Part shown: positions 23,853 through 33,392 of the stretch, in pieces
Numbering within the stretch: the stretch's first letter is position 1
How the letters are laid out: every line of letters begins with the position of its first letter
Origin: Gillisia lutea
Lineage (GTDB): Bacteria; Bacteroidota; Bacteroidia; Flavobacteriales; Flavobacteriaceae
Assembly: GCF_021568705.1 (NCBI RefSeq)
Contig: NZ_JAKGTH010000006.1
Span: 310,001 to 374,000, forward strand
Length of the DNA: 64,000 nt
Direction: 5' to 3'
Program-made: the position numbers and the translations under genes
Notes under the pieces: generated by a model
What the model saw: only the letters and a program-made list of their open reading frames with translations
Database searches by the model: none
What the model was told of the DNA's origin: nothing

Positions 23853-26636
23853 TTAATTTTTAACCTCATCTTTTGCAGGAGTTTTAATAGGTGGAGTTAT
23901 CATATTGCCATCGGCATCAATTTCAATTATAGCGTCAAATCCTAACTGATCCAGTTTATCGGCTACCTTAGCGCGATCGCCTACCATAAACCAATTCACA
24001 GCTTCCGGTTTTACCATTTTATTACTAACTTCCTTCATATCGCTTAAAGAAAGGTTTCTAACATTGGTATCATAACTTTGGTAATAATCATCCGGTAGAT
24101 CGTATTTTACTAGATCATATAACGAATTATTCACAGAGCTATTGGTTTCCCACTGTCCCGGCAAAGCAAGGATTTGATTGTTCTTAACCTTTTCCAGTTC
24201 CTCTTTTGTCACCGGTCTGGTAGAAACAAATTCGGCTAGTTCCTTTTTAAGTTCTAAAATAGATTCTGAAGTCTTGTCGGTTTGTACAGGAGCATATACC
24301 ACAAATGGCCGTTCCTGTTGTGCATCCATCACAAAACCAAAAGCTCCATATGCCCAATGTTTATCTTCTCTTAAGTTCATATTGATACGTGATGTAAACT
24401 CTCCTCCTAATACATTCACCATTTGCTCCAAAGCAATTTCAGAAACATCACCATATTTCTCTGTAAGATAACCTCCAATTATTACCGACTGCTGAGATTC
24501 TGGACGGTTCATGAGGTAAAGAGTGTTTTTAGTTCCGGTTTTGGGCTTGCTATAGGTAATTGTGGGGACATCTCCTTTCTTCATTTTACCTAAAGATTTT
24601 TCAAGCTTCGCTTTTAATTCACTCATTTCTACATCTCCGGTAACAATTAAAGTAGCATTATTAGGCTTCATCCAGGTGTCATAAAATTTTTGAACATCGG
24701 CACGCGTTAATTTTTCAACTGTATTCTCGTAACCGGTACCGGAATATGGATTGCTGTAAGGATGATCTTCTCCGTATAAATATTTGTTGATCACTCGTAA
24801 AGCCATAGAAACAGGCTGAGATTTCTCTCTCTTGATATTATTGATCTGCTCTGCTTTTAATCTGTCGAATTCTTTCTGTGGAAAGGCGGGATTCAGAACC
24901 ACATCAGCAAAAAGATCTAAACTCCCATCCAAACTCTGCTTTAAGGTATTCATTCCCACTCTCGAAATATCAAGATCGGAACCGGTATACAGCCTCGCGC
25001 CTAACAATTGTAATTTTTCATTAATTTGAAGAGAATTCATGTCTTTTGTCCCCTCATCTAATAAATTCATGGCAAGGGAAGCCGTTCCGGGAGTTGCCAG
25101 ATAATCTGTTTTATATCCAGCATCGAACATAAGGTCCATTACCACTGTGGGAACACCTTGCCGTTTCGCCAATACTATGTTCATACCATTAGACAATTTG
25201 GCTCTTTCCAGTTCAGGAAATTTTGCAGTTTTAGGACTCCCTAAAGGAGGAAGTTTCGATCTGTCTATAGTGGAGGGTGTAACCGTATATTCCGGAAACG
25301 GAGTACAGATTAACGTATGCTTCCCGCGGGTTAACCACTTTTGAGCAGTCGCTTTTAAATCGGCAGCGGAGGCATCTTCCACAAATTTCAACTGATCCTT
25401 ATAATAAGAAGCATCTCCATGATAAGTTTCATTTGAAGCTAAAATATCAGATATCCCTCCAAAACCACCAATTCGTTCCAAGCCTTTTATGAAGCCCGAA
25501 AAGTATTCGGCTTTTACGCGTTTCAATTCTGCTTCCGTAGGGCCATTTTTTATAAATGTATCAATCTCTGCGAGTAATTTCTCCCGTACCTCTTCCATAT
25601 CTTCCCCGGGTTTAACATTTGCAAAGGTTACAAATACACTAGAAATCTCGCTGGAAGCCTGATAGGCATAAACATTACTCACTATTTGATCTTCATATAC
25701 CAATTTCTTATACAACCTGGAATTCTTTCCACTGCTGAGAATTGCGGAAATAAGATCGAAATGAAGATCTTCTCGAGAGCCATAAGGAGGTGTATTCCAG
25801 GCAAACAATACCCGTGTTTCCGGAACTCTGTCCTGATACACCTGATAAGTATCTCCATTATGGACCGGAATATTTACCTCCTGTCTTTCTACGGTAGGCC
25901 CGGCAGGAATATCCCCAAAATATTCTATTACTTTTTTATGTATCTCCTCCGGATCTACATCTCCGGCAATTGCTATTACCGCATTCGCTGCACCGTAATA
26001 TGATTGAAACCAATGTTGCACATCTTCAAGTGAAGCGGCATTAAGATCTTCCATTTCCCCAATTACCGTCCAGGAATATGGATGCCCTTCAGGATACATG
26101 GCTTTGGTAAGGTAATTTCTTTCCTGTCCATAAGGTTGATTCTCTCCCTGTCTCTTTTCATTTTGAACTACTCCTCGCTGCTCATCTAAAAGTTCCTGAT
26201 CTACCACTCCCAAGAGGTGCCCCATTCTGTCAGATTCTAGAAAAAGCACCTGATCTAATGCTGAAACCGGTACATTCTGGAAGTAATTGGTTCTGTCAGA
26301 ATTGGTAGTCCCGTTTACATCGGTCCCTCCAATTCGTTCTATGACCTGAAAATAATCATCATCATAATTTTCACTTCCGTTGAACATAAGGTGCTCAAAA
26401 AGATGAGCAAAACCACTCTTCCCTTCTTTTTCATTTTTAGAACCTACATGATACCAAACATTTACCGCAGCAATAGGTGCTTTATGATCTTCATGTACAA
26501 GTAAAGTCAACCCATTGGGAAGAACAAAACGCTCGTAATCGATATTAATATCATCTGCTTTAAATTCAAAATTTTGTGCCTGTTGTTCCTGTACATAGAG
26601 AAATGTGCACAGAAAAAAAATCAATACTTTTTTCAT
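23853..26636 (-). CDS. M16-family zinc peptidase, exported, two-domain
   Basis: A 927-residue insulinase/pitrilysin-family peptidase with a signal peptide (about residues 1-20), so periplasmic or outer-membrane associated. The first half carries the inverted zinc motif HLFEH at residues 78-82 and the downstream glutamate in VVQNEKRQGE. The second half (from about residue 480, ERAKLSNGMNIVLAKRQG) is a non-catalytic copy in which the zinc motif is lost (SLAMNLLDEG). One active and one inactive domain in a single chain is the usual Bacteroidota form. It probably degrades imported or misfolded peptides. It is transcribed alone. Confidence 0.93.
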   Translation of the reverse strand: MKKVLIFFLCTFLYVQEQQAQNFEFKADDINIDYERFVLPNGLTLLVHEDHKAPIAAVNVWYHVGSKNEKEGKSGFAHLFEHLMFNGSENYDDDYFQVIERIGGTDVNGTTNSDRTNYFQNVPVSALDQVLFLESDRMGHLLGVVDQELLDEQRGVVQNEKRQGENQPYGQERNYLTKAMYPEGHPYSWTVIGEMEDLNAASLEDVQHWFQSYYGAANAVIAIAGDVDPEEIHKKVIEYFGDIPAGPTVERQEVNIPVHNGDTYQVYQDRVPETRVLFAWNTPPYGSREDLHFDLISAILSSGKNSRLYKKLVYEDQIVSNVYAYQASSEISSVFVTFANVKPGEDMEEVREKLLAEIDTFIKNGPTEAELKRVKAEYFSGFIKGLERIGGFGGISDILASNETYHGDASYYKDQLKFVEDASAADLKATAQKWLTRGKHTLICTPFPEYTVTPSTIDRSKLPPLGSPKTAKFPELERAKLSNGMNIVLAKRQGVPTVVMDLMFDAGYKTDYLATPGTASLAMNLLDEGTKDMNSLQINEKLQLLGARLYTGSDLDISRVGMNTLKQSLDGSLDLFADVVLNPAFPQKEFDRLKAEQINNIKREKSQPVSMALRVINKYLYGEDHPYSNPYSGTGYENTVEKLTRADVQKFYDTWMKPNNATLIVTGDVEMSELKAKLEKSLGKMKKGDVPTITYSKPKTGTKNTLYLMNRPESQQSVIIGGYLTEKYGDVSEIALEQMVNVLGGEFTSRINMNLREDKHWAYGAFGFVMDAQQERPFVVYAPVQTDKTSESILELKKELAEFVSTRPVTKEELEKVKNNQILALPGQWETNSSVNNSLYDLVKYDLPDDYYQSYDTNVRNLSLSDMKEVSNKMVKPEAVNWFMVGDRAKVADKLDQLGFDAIIEIDADGNMITPPIKTPAKDEVKN

Positions 26637-26772
26637 TTTTGAAGAATTTGATTAGTAAAAAGAGGTAGGGCTCTTAAATATAGAGAATTAAATGATTCAA
26701 TATTAGATAGTTAAAAAATTATTCAGGATGAAATATTGAAAAAGTAGAGCTGAGTGAAATTCTGTAAAATGA

Positions 26773-26808
26773 AAAACCTTCATAACACTTAAATGTTATG
26801 AAGGTTTT
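26773..26808. terminator. Terminator of the symporter operon
   Basis: A 15-bp perfect stem (26773-26787 with 26794-26808; core CCTTCATAACA) and a 6-base loop lie just after the minus-strand symporter stop codon, with T-runs on either strand. The remaining gap bases up to the M16 gene show nothing. Confidence 0.85.
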
Positions 26809-26832
26809 AGTTGTAAAAATTGTAAAGTATAT

Positions 26833-28605
26833 TTAATGATCTATCGCCTCTCCGCCCCCACTGGGAATTCTGATATTTTCTACAATTTCCGTTACTTTTC
26901 TAGGAGGCGCAGGTGTAAGTCTGGAAACGACTAACGCAATAACCACATTCAATATCATAGCTATGGTACCAAAGCCCTCAGGAGAAGTATTAAACCACCA
27001 TTCGCTTTCGGGAAGTGGGTCTACCAAACCTTTAAGACCGGTTTTAAATCGAATCATATAATACAGCATCACCGAAATGCCAACCACCATACCGGTAATT
27101 GCCCCTTCTTTATTCATTCTTTTATCGAAAATTCCTAACACAATAGCCGGAAAGAAGGAAGCTGCAGCCAGACCAAAGGCAAGAGCCACCACGGCAGCCA
27201 CAAAACCAGGTGGATAAATTCCAAAGAGCCCCGCAACAATTACAGCTACAAATACACTTACTCTTGCTGCAATAAGCTCTTCTTTATCGGATATATCAGG
27301 TTTTATTTGTTTTTTAATAAGATCATGAGAAATTGAAGTGGAGATAACCAAGAGTAAACCCGCAGCGGTAGATAAAGCTGCTGCCAAACCTCCGGCTGCC
27401 ACTAAGGCTATTATCCAATTTGGTAATTTGGCAATTTCAGGATTTGCCAGAACCATAATATCCCTATCTACATATAACTCGTTGGTCTGGGTGGTAGCAT
27501 TAGACACCATACGTTCCCCGTTTACTCCTCTTTCATCGGTAAATAAAGGTTTGCCATCTACAGCATCCCCATTTACATATTGTATTTTTCCGTCCGCATT
27601 TTTATCGGTCCAGGATATCAAACCTGTGTTTTCCCAATTTTTAAACCATTCTGGTAAGCTTTTATATTCCTTTTCGCTTACCGTATCTATCAGGTTTGTT
27701 CGGGCAAAAACAGAAACCGCCGGAGCTGTAGTATACAATATTGCAATTAACAGGAGCGCAAGACCAGCCGATTTCCGGGCATCTTTTACTCTTGGAACGG
27801 TAAAAAATCTTACAATTACATGAGGCAGTCCCGACGTTCCAGCCATAAGTGCCAGGGTAATTGCAAATACATCCCAGGTAGATTTACTTCCGCTAGTATA
27901 TTCTTTAAAGCCTAACTGAGTATGAAGATCATCTAGTTTTTGAAGCAAATAAGTACCATCTTCAATTTTTCCACCCATCCCGAGTTGCGGTATAGGGTTT
28001 CCTGTCATTTGTATAGAGATGAAGATAGCTGGCACCATAAAGGCAAATATCAGAACACAGTATTGCGCAACCTGAGTATACGTAATCCCTTTCATGCCTC
28101 CCAGAAAAGCAAATACCAGAACTACAACCATTCCAATAATTACACCGGTGGTGATCTCTACTTGCAGGAATTGAGAAAACACGATTCCTACGCCTCTCAT
28201 TTGTCCAGCTACATAAGTAAATGATACTATAAGCGCGCATATAACAGCTACACTTCGAGCGGTATTTGAATAATATCTATCTCCAATAAAATCGGGTACT
28301 GTAAACTTTCCGAATTTACGCAAATACGGAGCTAGTAATAACGCCAACAATACGTAGCCACCGGTCCAACCCATTAAATATACCGATCCATCATAACCAC
28401 TAAAAGAAATTATTCCGGCCATAGAAATAAAGGAGGCGGCACTCATCCAATCGGCTGCGGTTGCCATTCCATTAGCCAAAGGCGAAACACCACCACCGGC
28501 AACATAAAATTCTTTTGTAGATCCTGCTTTTGCCCATATGGCAATTCCGAAGTAAAGAGAAAAGGTAACTCCAACTAAAATCCAGGTCCAGACTTGAACA
28601 CTCAT
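26833..28605 (-). CDS. Sodium:solute symporter, VC_2705/ActP-like
   Basis: A 590-residue sodium-coupled symporter of the SSS family with about 13 membrane segments. The N-terminus has FYVAGGGVSPLANGMATAADWMSAASF, the acetate-permease-type signature, and the order of helices matches ActP. A hydrophilic insert at about residues 305-375 (with EWFKNWENTGLISW) is seen in the VC_2705 branch. The small gene just upstream encodes DUF4212, the standard partner of this branch, 29 bases away; both end at one terminator. Acetate or another short carboxylate is the likely cargo, by family. Confidence 0.9.
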   Translation of the reverse strand: MSVQVWTWILVGVTFSLYFGIAIWAKAGSTKEFYVAGGGVSPLANGMATAADWMSAASFISMAGIISFSGYDGSVYLMGWTGGYVLLALLLAPYLRKFGKFTVPDFIGDRYYSNTARSVAVICALIVSFTYVAGQMRGVGIVFSQFLQVEITTGVIIGMVVVLVFAFLGGMKGITYTQVAQYCVLIFAFMVPAIFISIQMTGNPIPQLGMGGKIEDGTYLLQKLDDLHTQLGFKEYTSGSKSTWDVFAITLALMAGTSGLPHVIVRFFTVPRVKDARKSAGLALLLIAILYTTAPAVSVFARTNLIDTVSEKEYKSLPEWFKNWENTGLISWTDKNADGKIQYVNGDAVDGKPLFTDERGVNGERMVSNATTQTNELYVDRDIMVLANPEIAKLPNWIIALVAAGGLAAALSTAAGLLLVISTSISHDLIKKQIKPDISDKEELIAARVSVFVAVIVAGLFGIYPPGFVAAVVALAFGLAAASFFPAIVLGIFDKRMNKEGAITGMVVGISVMLYYMIRFKTGLKGLVDPLPESEWWFNTSPEGFGTIAMILNVVIALVVSRLTPAPPRKVTEIVENIRIPSGGGEAIDH

Positions 28606-28634
28606 ATTTTATAGTATTTAATTTTGGGAAAAGT

Positions 28635-28892
28635 TTACTCGTTGTAACTGTATTTTTTATCCAGCCTGTTCATCAATCGGATATAAACAAAGATCAAGAC
28701 AACAAAAACATAAATAGAACCCTGTTGCGCAAACCAAAATCCAAGCTTAAAGCCTCCAATATGGAAATTGTTCAAGGTGTCCTTAAATAAAATGCCGGCT
28801 CCAAAAGAAACTAGGAACCACACGAGTAATAGAAAAAACAGGTATCGTAAATTTTCTCTCCAATATGCTTTTGCTTTTTGTCTGTCTGTCAT
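28635..28892 (-). CDS. DUF4212 small membrane subunit of the symporter
   Basis: An 85-residue protein with two membrane helices (about residues 16-34 and 50-70) and the family traits YWRENLRYL near the start and GFWFAQQGSIYVFVVLIF in the second helix. In many bacteria it is found directly before VC_2705-type sodium:solute symporters and is thought to be an accessory subunit. Here it precedes the symporter gene by 29 bases on the same strand. Confidence 0.9.
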   Translation of the reverse strand: MTDRQKAKAYWRENLRYLFFLLLVWFLVSFGAGILFKDTLNNFHIGGFKLGFWFAQQGSIYVFVVLIFVYIRLMNRLDKKYSYNE

Positions 28893-28957
28893 AATGTTAA
28901 ATTATAATAGGAAATACAATTTTGCTCTAAAAAAGATTAAAATTTACGTAAAATAAA

Positions 28958-29143
28958 TTGAATGAAATATTTGAAATATTATTCAATTGGAAAGATGTGT
29001 TATACAATAAAGAAAAATCAGAAGGGAAAATCAAAGAATTGATCTGACTTACCAATGAAGAAGAGATTAGGAATTGGCTGGGAAGTAAAATTTTGGAAAT
29101 CTTAAAAATTGCAAACTTCTCAAAAGAAGATTTCCTGAGCTAA
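28958..29143 (+). pseudogene. Possible decayed coding remnant
   Basis: The frame beginning at TTG 28958 reads through about 62 codons of protein-like sequence (NEIFEILFNWKDVLY, then EEEIRNWLGSKILEILKIA), broken by one TGA at 29045-29047 and ending with TAA at 29141-29143. The last 24 bases overlap the end of the opposite-strand deacetylase gene. It may be a gene fragment, or simply A-rich sequence that happens to read open. No family is recognised. Confidence 0.25.
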
Positions 29144-30022
29144 TCTATAAGTATTGGAATGGGCCTCCAAAATGGTTTTTATATCTGGAGAATATCCTCC
29201 CCCCATACTCACCTGTACAGGAATCTTAAGATCATGAAACGTTTGCAGCACAAAGCGGTCCCGTTCCTTGCAGCCTGCTATGGTACACCCTAATTTCCCA
29301 AGCTTATCTGAAAATAGAATATCCACTCCGCTTAGATAAAAAATAAAATCAGGTTGCTGCTCCTCGATAAGTCGAGGGAGGGTTTCCTTTAAAATATGAA
29401 GATATTCAGCATCCCCGGTTTGATCCTTCAGTTCTATATCCAGATCAGAAAATTCCTTTCTAAAAGGATAATTATTCTTTCCATGCATCGAAAATGTAAA
29501 AACACTGCTGTCCTCTCTAAATATCTCTGCGGTTCCATTTCCCTGGTGCACATCCAGATCTACTATCAGCACCTTTTTAAGGCCTTTAATGTTTTGAAGA
29601 TATCTAGTCGCTATTGCCTGGTCGTTCAATAAGCAAAATGCTTCTCCCCGATTGGAAAAAGCGTGATGAGTACCTCCCGCAATATTCATGGCAATTTTAT
29701 TTTCCAAGGCATAATCGCAAGCTTTCATGGTACCATCAGCAATAAGCAATTCCCGTTCCACCAATTCGTTTGATAGGGGAAAACCTATTTTTCTGACATC
29801 CCTTGGCTCGATGCTAAGAGAAGTAAGTTCCCGAAAATAATTAGCATCATGAGCTTTTAAAATATGCTCATCTATAGGCAATTCGGGTTGAAAGAAATTC
29901 TCATCTGCACAAGTCCCTTCATGTAGCAGCTGCTTAGGGAGCAAGTCATATTTTTCCATAGGGAAACGATGCCCCTTTGGTAGCGGGTGTGTAAAAATAG
30001 GATGATACGCTATTTTCAGCAT
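29120..30022 (-). CDS. Histone deacetylase-family amidohydrolase
   Basis: A 300-residue zinc hydrolase of the arginase-deacetylase fold (acetoin utilization/HDAC group). Landmarks are GGTHHAFSNRGEAFCLLND (active-site His pair), the metal-binding VDLDVHQGNGT, and SGVDIL, a variant of the usual GxD segment near the third metal ligand. In bacteria such enzymes deacetylate polyamines, acetoin-linked proteins or other amides; the substrate is unknown. Gene position gives no hint: it stands downstream of metG on the same strand, separated by a terminator-like hairpin. Confidence 0.88.
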   Translation of the reverse strand: MLKIAYHPIFTHPLPKGHRFPMEKYDLLPKQLLHEGTCADENFFQPELPIDEHILKAHDANYFRELTSLSIEPRDVRKIGFPLSNELVERELLIADGTMKACDYALENKIAMNIAGGTHHAFSNRGEAFCLLNDQAIATRYLQNIKGLKKVLIVDLDVHQGNGTAEIFREDSSVFTFSMHGKNNYPFRKEFSDLDIELKDQTGDAEYLHILKETLPRLIEEQQPDFIFYLSGVDILFSDKLGKLGCTIAGCKERDRFVLQTFHDLKIPVQVSMGGGYSPDIKTILEAHSNTYRLAQEIFF

Positions 30023-30057
30023 GAAACATTAGTGCATTTAAAATATCTATTAATAAA

Positions 30058-30089
30058 AAAGCGCCAGATCAATATAGATCTTGCGCTTT
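30058..30089. terminator. Terminator downstream of metG
   Basis: A 13-base stem with one mismatch (30058-30070 with 30077-30089, core AAAGCGC/GCGCTTT) lies 35 bases after the minus-strand metG stop codon, with an A-run on the plus strand that gives a U-run in the metG transcript. Confidence 0.75.
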
Positions 30090-30123
30090 AGAATTCTTAT
30101 TTATTGGAATTATGCAAACTTCC

Positions 30124-32214
30124 TTAACTTATTACGGCTCCGTTCTCTACATTATCTTCTCCCGGATTTACAAAAACAAGCTTTCCATCCGCATTTTCTG
30201 TCATTAAGATCATCCCCTGGCTTTCAACTCCTCGTAATTTTCGTGGAGCCAAATTAACCAGAACAGTTACTTTCTTCCCAATAATATCTTCCGCATTAAA
30301 GCTTTGAGCGATTCCTGAAACAATAGTTCTTACATCCATACCTGTATCTACTTTCAATACCAGCAACTTATCGGCTTTTGGCATTTTAGAAGCTTCCACA
30401 ATGGTCCCAACTCTAAGATCCAATTTCGAAAAATCTTCAAAGGTGGTGGTTTCTTTTTGAGGTGCTACTGTAGGAACAGTCACCGGTTTAGAATCGGCTA
30501 TATTTGCTGCTTTTGTTGCTTCCAATTTATCTAGTTGTTTTTGAATTTCTTCGTCTTCTATTTTACTGAAAAGCAATTCAGCTTTTCCTATTTTATGTCC
30601 GGCAGGAAGCAAATTATCTTTTTCAGCAACTTCATCCCAGCTTAAACTTCCTTCAGCACCACTCGATGGTAAATTCAATATCCCTTTAAGTTTTACTGAA
30701 GTGAATGGTAAGAACGGTTCACTTAATGTGGCCAATGCCGAAGCTATTTGCAAGGCTACGTACATTACCGTTTTCACACGTTCTGCATCTGTTTTTATAA
30801 GCTTCCAAGGCTCTTCATCTGCCAAATATTTATTTCCTAATCTGGCAAGATTCATTAATTCCCCCTGCGCTTCTCTAAATCTATATTTCTGAATAGAGCT
30901 GGCAATTACAGCAGGATATGCTTTTAAAGTTGCTAAGGTTTGTTCATCTATTTCTGAAAACTCTCCTGGAGCAGGCACTTCACCACCATAATATTTATCG
31001 GTAAGCACTACGGCTCTATTTATGAAATTACCGAAGATTGCTACCAGTTCATTATTGTTTCTAGCCTGAAAATCCTTCCAGGTGAAATCGTTATCCTTGT
31101 TCTCCGGTGCATTTGCGGTAAGCGTGTAACGCAATACATCCTGCTGATTTGGAAAATCTTCCAAATATTCATGTAACCAAACTGCCCAGTTCTTAGAAGT
31201 AGAAAGTTTCTTTCCTTCTAAGTTCAAGAACTCGTTGGCCGGAACATTTTCAGGTAAAATATAACTTCCTTCGGCCTTGAGCATGATAGGGAAGATGATA
31301 CAGTGAAAAACGATATTGTCTTTCCCTATAAAATGTACCATTTTAGTATCCTTGTTCTTCCAATAATCTTCCCAGTTCTTGCCTTCGCGAGCAGCCCATT
31401 CTTTTGTGGAAGAAATATATCCTATTGGAGCATCAAACCATACATATAGCACTTTTCCTTCTGCACCCTCTACAGGAACGGGAATTCCCCATTCCAGATC
31501 TCTGGTAACAGCTCTTGCTCTTAAACCTTCATCTACCCATGACTTCACTTGCCCATAAACATTGGCTTTCCAGTCTTTTTTATGGCCTTTTATAATCCAT
31601 TCCTGTAAGAAATCTTCATATTGATCTAAAGGCAAGAACCAGTGTTTGGTTTCCTTCATCGTAGGAACAGCGCCAGTAATAGCCGATCTTGGGTTGATAA
31701 GATCGGTAGCATTTAAAGAGCTTCCACAGTTTTCACACTGATCTCCATACGCCTCTTCATTTCCGCATTTCGGACAGGTTCCGGTAACAAATCTATCGGC
31801 CAAGAACTGTTTAGCCTCTTCATCATATAACTGTTCTGTAGTTTCTTCAATAAATTTTCCATCATCATATAGTTTTCTAAAAAATTCAGAAGCTGTTTTA
31901 TGGTGGATCTCATTAGAAGTACGAGAATAATTATCGAAGGTCACCCCAAAATCCTCAAAAGATTTTTTAATGATCCCGTGATATTTATCTATTAACTGTT
32001 TGGGTGTAACCCCTTCTTTTTTAGCTTTCATAGGGATAGCAACCCCATGCTCATCACTTCCGCATACAAAGGCAACATCATTTCCCTGCATTCTTAAAAA
32101 TCTTGCATATATATCGGCTGGTACATATACCCCGGCCAAATGACCTATGTGAATTGGTCCGTTTGTATATGGCAGTGCTGCTGTAATTGTATATCGTTGT
32201 GGAGTCTTATTCAT
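30124..32214 (-). CDS. metG: Methionine--tRNA ligase
   Basis: A 696-residue class I synthetase that charges tRNA-Met. The HIGH motif is HIGH at residues 22-25 ([12 protein letters not shown]), a zinc knuckle CPKCG then CENCG sits in the connective domain, and the KMSKS loop reads KLSTS (after LEGK). The C-terminal 110 residues (from about [17 protein letters not shown]) form a Trbp111-type tRNA-binding domain joined by a Thr/Val-rich linker. I chose the ATG at 32214; the frame is open for 37 more codons upstream, but without synthetase-like sequence. It is divergent from a lipoprotein gene. Confidence 0.97.
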   Translation of the reverse strand: MNKTPQRYTITAALPYTNGPIHIGHLAGVYVPADIYARFLRMQGNDVAFVCGSDEHGVAIPMKAKKEGVTPKQLIDKYHGIIKKSFEDFGVTFDNYSRTSNEIHHKTASEFFRKLYDDGKFIEETTEQLYDEEAKQFLADRFVTGTCPKCGNEEAYGDQCENCGSSLNATDLINPRSAITGAVPTMKETKHWFLPLDQYEDFLQEWIIKGHKKDWKANVYGQVKSWVDEGLRARAVTRDLEWGIPVPVEGAEGKVLYVWFDAPIGYISSTKEWAAREGKNWEDYWKNKDTKMVHFIGKDNIVFHCIIFPIMLKAEGSYILPENVPANEFLNLEGKKLSTSKNWAVWLHEYLEDFPNQQDVLRYTLTANAPENKDNDFTWKDFQARNNNELVAIFGNFINRAVVLTDKYYGGEVPAPGEFSEIDEQTLATLKAYPAVIASSIQKYRFREAQGELMNLARLGNKYLADEEPWKLIKTDAERVKTVMYVALQIASALATLSEPFLPFTSVKLKGILNLPSSGAEGSLSWDEVAEKDNLLPAGHKIGKAELLFSKIEDEEIQKQLDKLEATKAANIADSKPVTVPTVAPQKETTTFEDFSKLDLRVGTIVEASKMPKADKLLVLKVDTGMDVRTIVSGIAQSFNAEDIIGKKVTVLVNLAPRKLRGVESQGMILMTENADGKLVFVNPGEDNVENGAVIS

Positions 32215-32334
32215 TTTATTCCTGAAATTTTTTAAGTCCGTAAAGGTAAGCAACTGCCCAATATTACACGTTAAAATCTTGTAAAAGACCATGCAAATGC
32301 GGGAAATGTATCTAATTTTACCCAAAACTTCCCT

Positions 32335-32913
32335 ATGCGTAAAATAGTATTTGTAATTCTTGCATTAACAATTATATCCTGTAACAGTTCAAAAAAAGCC
32401 ATTTCTACCAATTCCAATAAATTTATTGTTGAAGATTTGACGGCTTATAATTCCGAACAATTAAAGGAACTGTATCCTGATGCAAATATGCGGGAAGACA
32501 AAGGGATGTTCGAAGAAGGCACGGTAGAGCGTGCCTATTGTGTGCTATACCCCAACACCCCCAACGAATTGCATATCACTTGGCAAGACGACGAGAAATC
32601 GAAAATCCATGATATCAGGTTTTCAGATTCCGGAAAATGGCAATCTTCTACTGGTATTAGAGTTGGAACTTCGTATACTGAATTAAATGATCTAAATGCA
32701 AAACCTATCTCTTTCTACGGATTTGGATGGGATTACAGTGGCGCTGTATTATGGAATGAAGGCAAACTGGAAAATAGCCAGTTGCATGTTTTTCTGACTC
32801 CCAATACCGAACCTAAATCACAATTTTATGGAGATCATATTATAAAGGCTTCTGAAAAAGAAATTGAAGAATTAGATCTTCATGTACAAACCCTTATTTT
32901 AAAGGTGTCCTAA
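32335..32913 (+). CDS. Hypothetical lipoprotein
   Basis: A 192-residue protein with a lipoprotein signal ([16 protein letters not shown], cysteine at residue 16). The mature part is beta-rich with many Trp and Gly residues ([19 protein letters not shown]). It resembles uncharacterised Bacteroidota lipoproteins; I do not recognise a named domain. It stands alone between divergent metG and the downstream yraN gene. Confidence 0.75.
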   Translation: MRKIVFVILALTIISCNSSKKAISTNSNKFIVEDLTAYNSEQLKELYPDANMREDKGMFEEGTVERAYCVLYPNTPNELHITWQDDEKSKIHDIRFSDSGKWQSSTGIRVGTSYTELNDLNAKPISFYGFGWDYSGAVLWNEGKLENSQLHVFLTPNTEPKSQFYGDHIIKASEKEIEELDLHVQTLILKVS

Positions 32914-33026
32914 ATATATTTTTTTCTTCTTCTTAGGTAAAAATAAGGGATTTCCCCTTATTGTAAACAACTGAAAATAAGCTACTTTTATTCCCTTTCA
33001 AACCACATTCATTAATAATTATTGAA

Positions 33027-33389
33027 ATGGCAGCGCATAACGAGTTGGGAAAAAAAGGGGAAGACCTTGCGGTGAACTTTCTTCTGAATAATGGATATAT
33101 CATTGTGTCAAGAAATTTCAGGTATCAAAAAGCTGAGGTAGACATTATTGCGCGAAAAGGGAATCTACTGGCAATTATTGAAGTAAAGACCCGAAGTACC
33201 CCCGATTTTGGGGATCCTCAGGAGTTTGTAAAAGGCCAGCAAATTCAACGGCTTGTGAGGGCTGTAGATCATTTTGTGACCGAGCACGAATTAAATGTGG
33301 ACGTACGTTTCGATATTATAGCCATCATTAAAAATACCGCAGGCACCAGAATAGAACATTTGGAAAATGCCTTTGTGCATTTTGAGTAA
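33027..33389 (+). CDS. YraN-family (UPF0102) nuclease-fold protein
   Basis: A 120-residue protein with the restriction-endonuclease-like core of the YraN family: GKKGEDLAVNFLLNNGY, then AEVDIIARKGNLLAIIEVKTR, giving the D-x(n)-ExK pattern expected for metal binding (Asp in EVDII, Glu-Val-Lys in IEVKT). The family may act in DNA repair or recombination, but its biological role is not settled. It is convergent with mfd, three bases apart, without a terminator. Confidence 0.9.
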   Translation: MAAHNELGKKGEDLAVNFLLNNGYIIVSRNFRYQKAEVDIIARKGNLLAIIEVKTRSTPDFGDPQEFVKGQQIQRLVRAVDHFVTEHELNVDVRFDIIAIIKNTAGTRIEHLENAFVHFE

Positions 33390-33392
33390 AGT

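Noticed and set aside
27338-27823. A 161-codon open frame on the plus strand
   Set aside because: It lies antisense to the sodium:solute symporter and shows no domain.
28635-28892. DUF4212-symporter pair as an undescribed transport system
   Set aside because: The pairing is already known for the VC_2705 branch.
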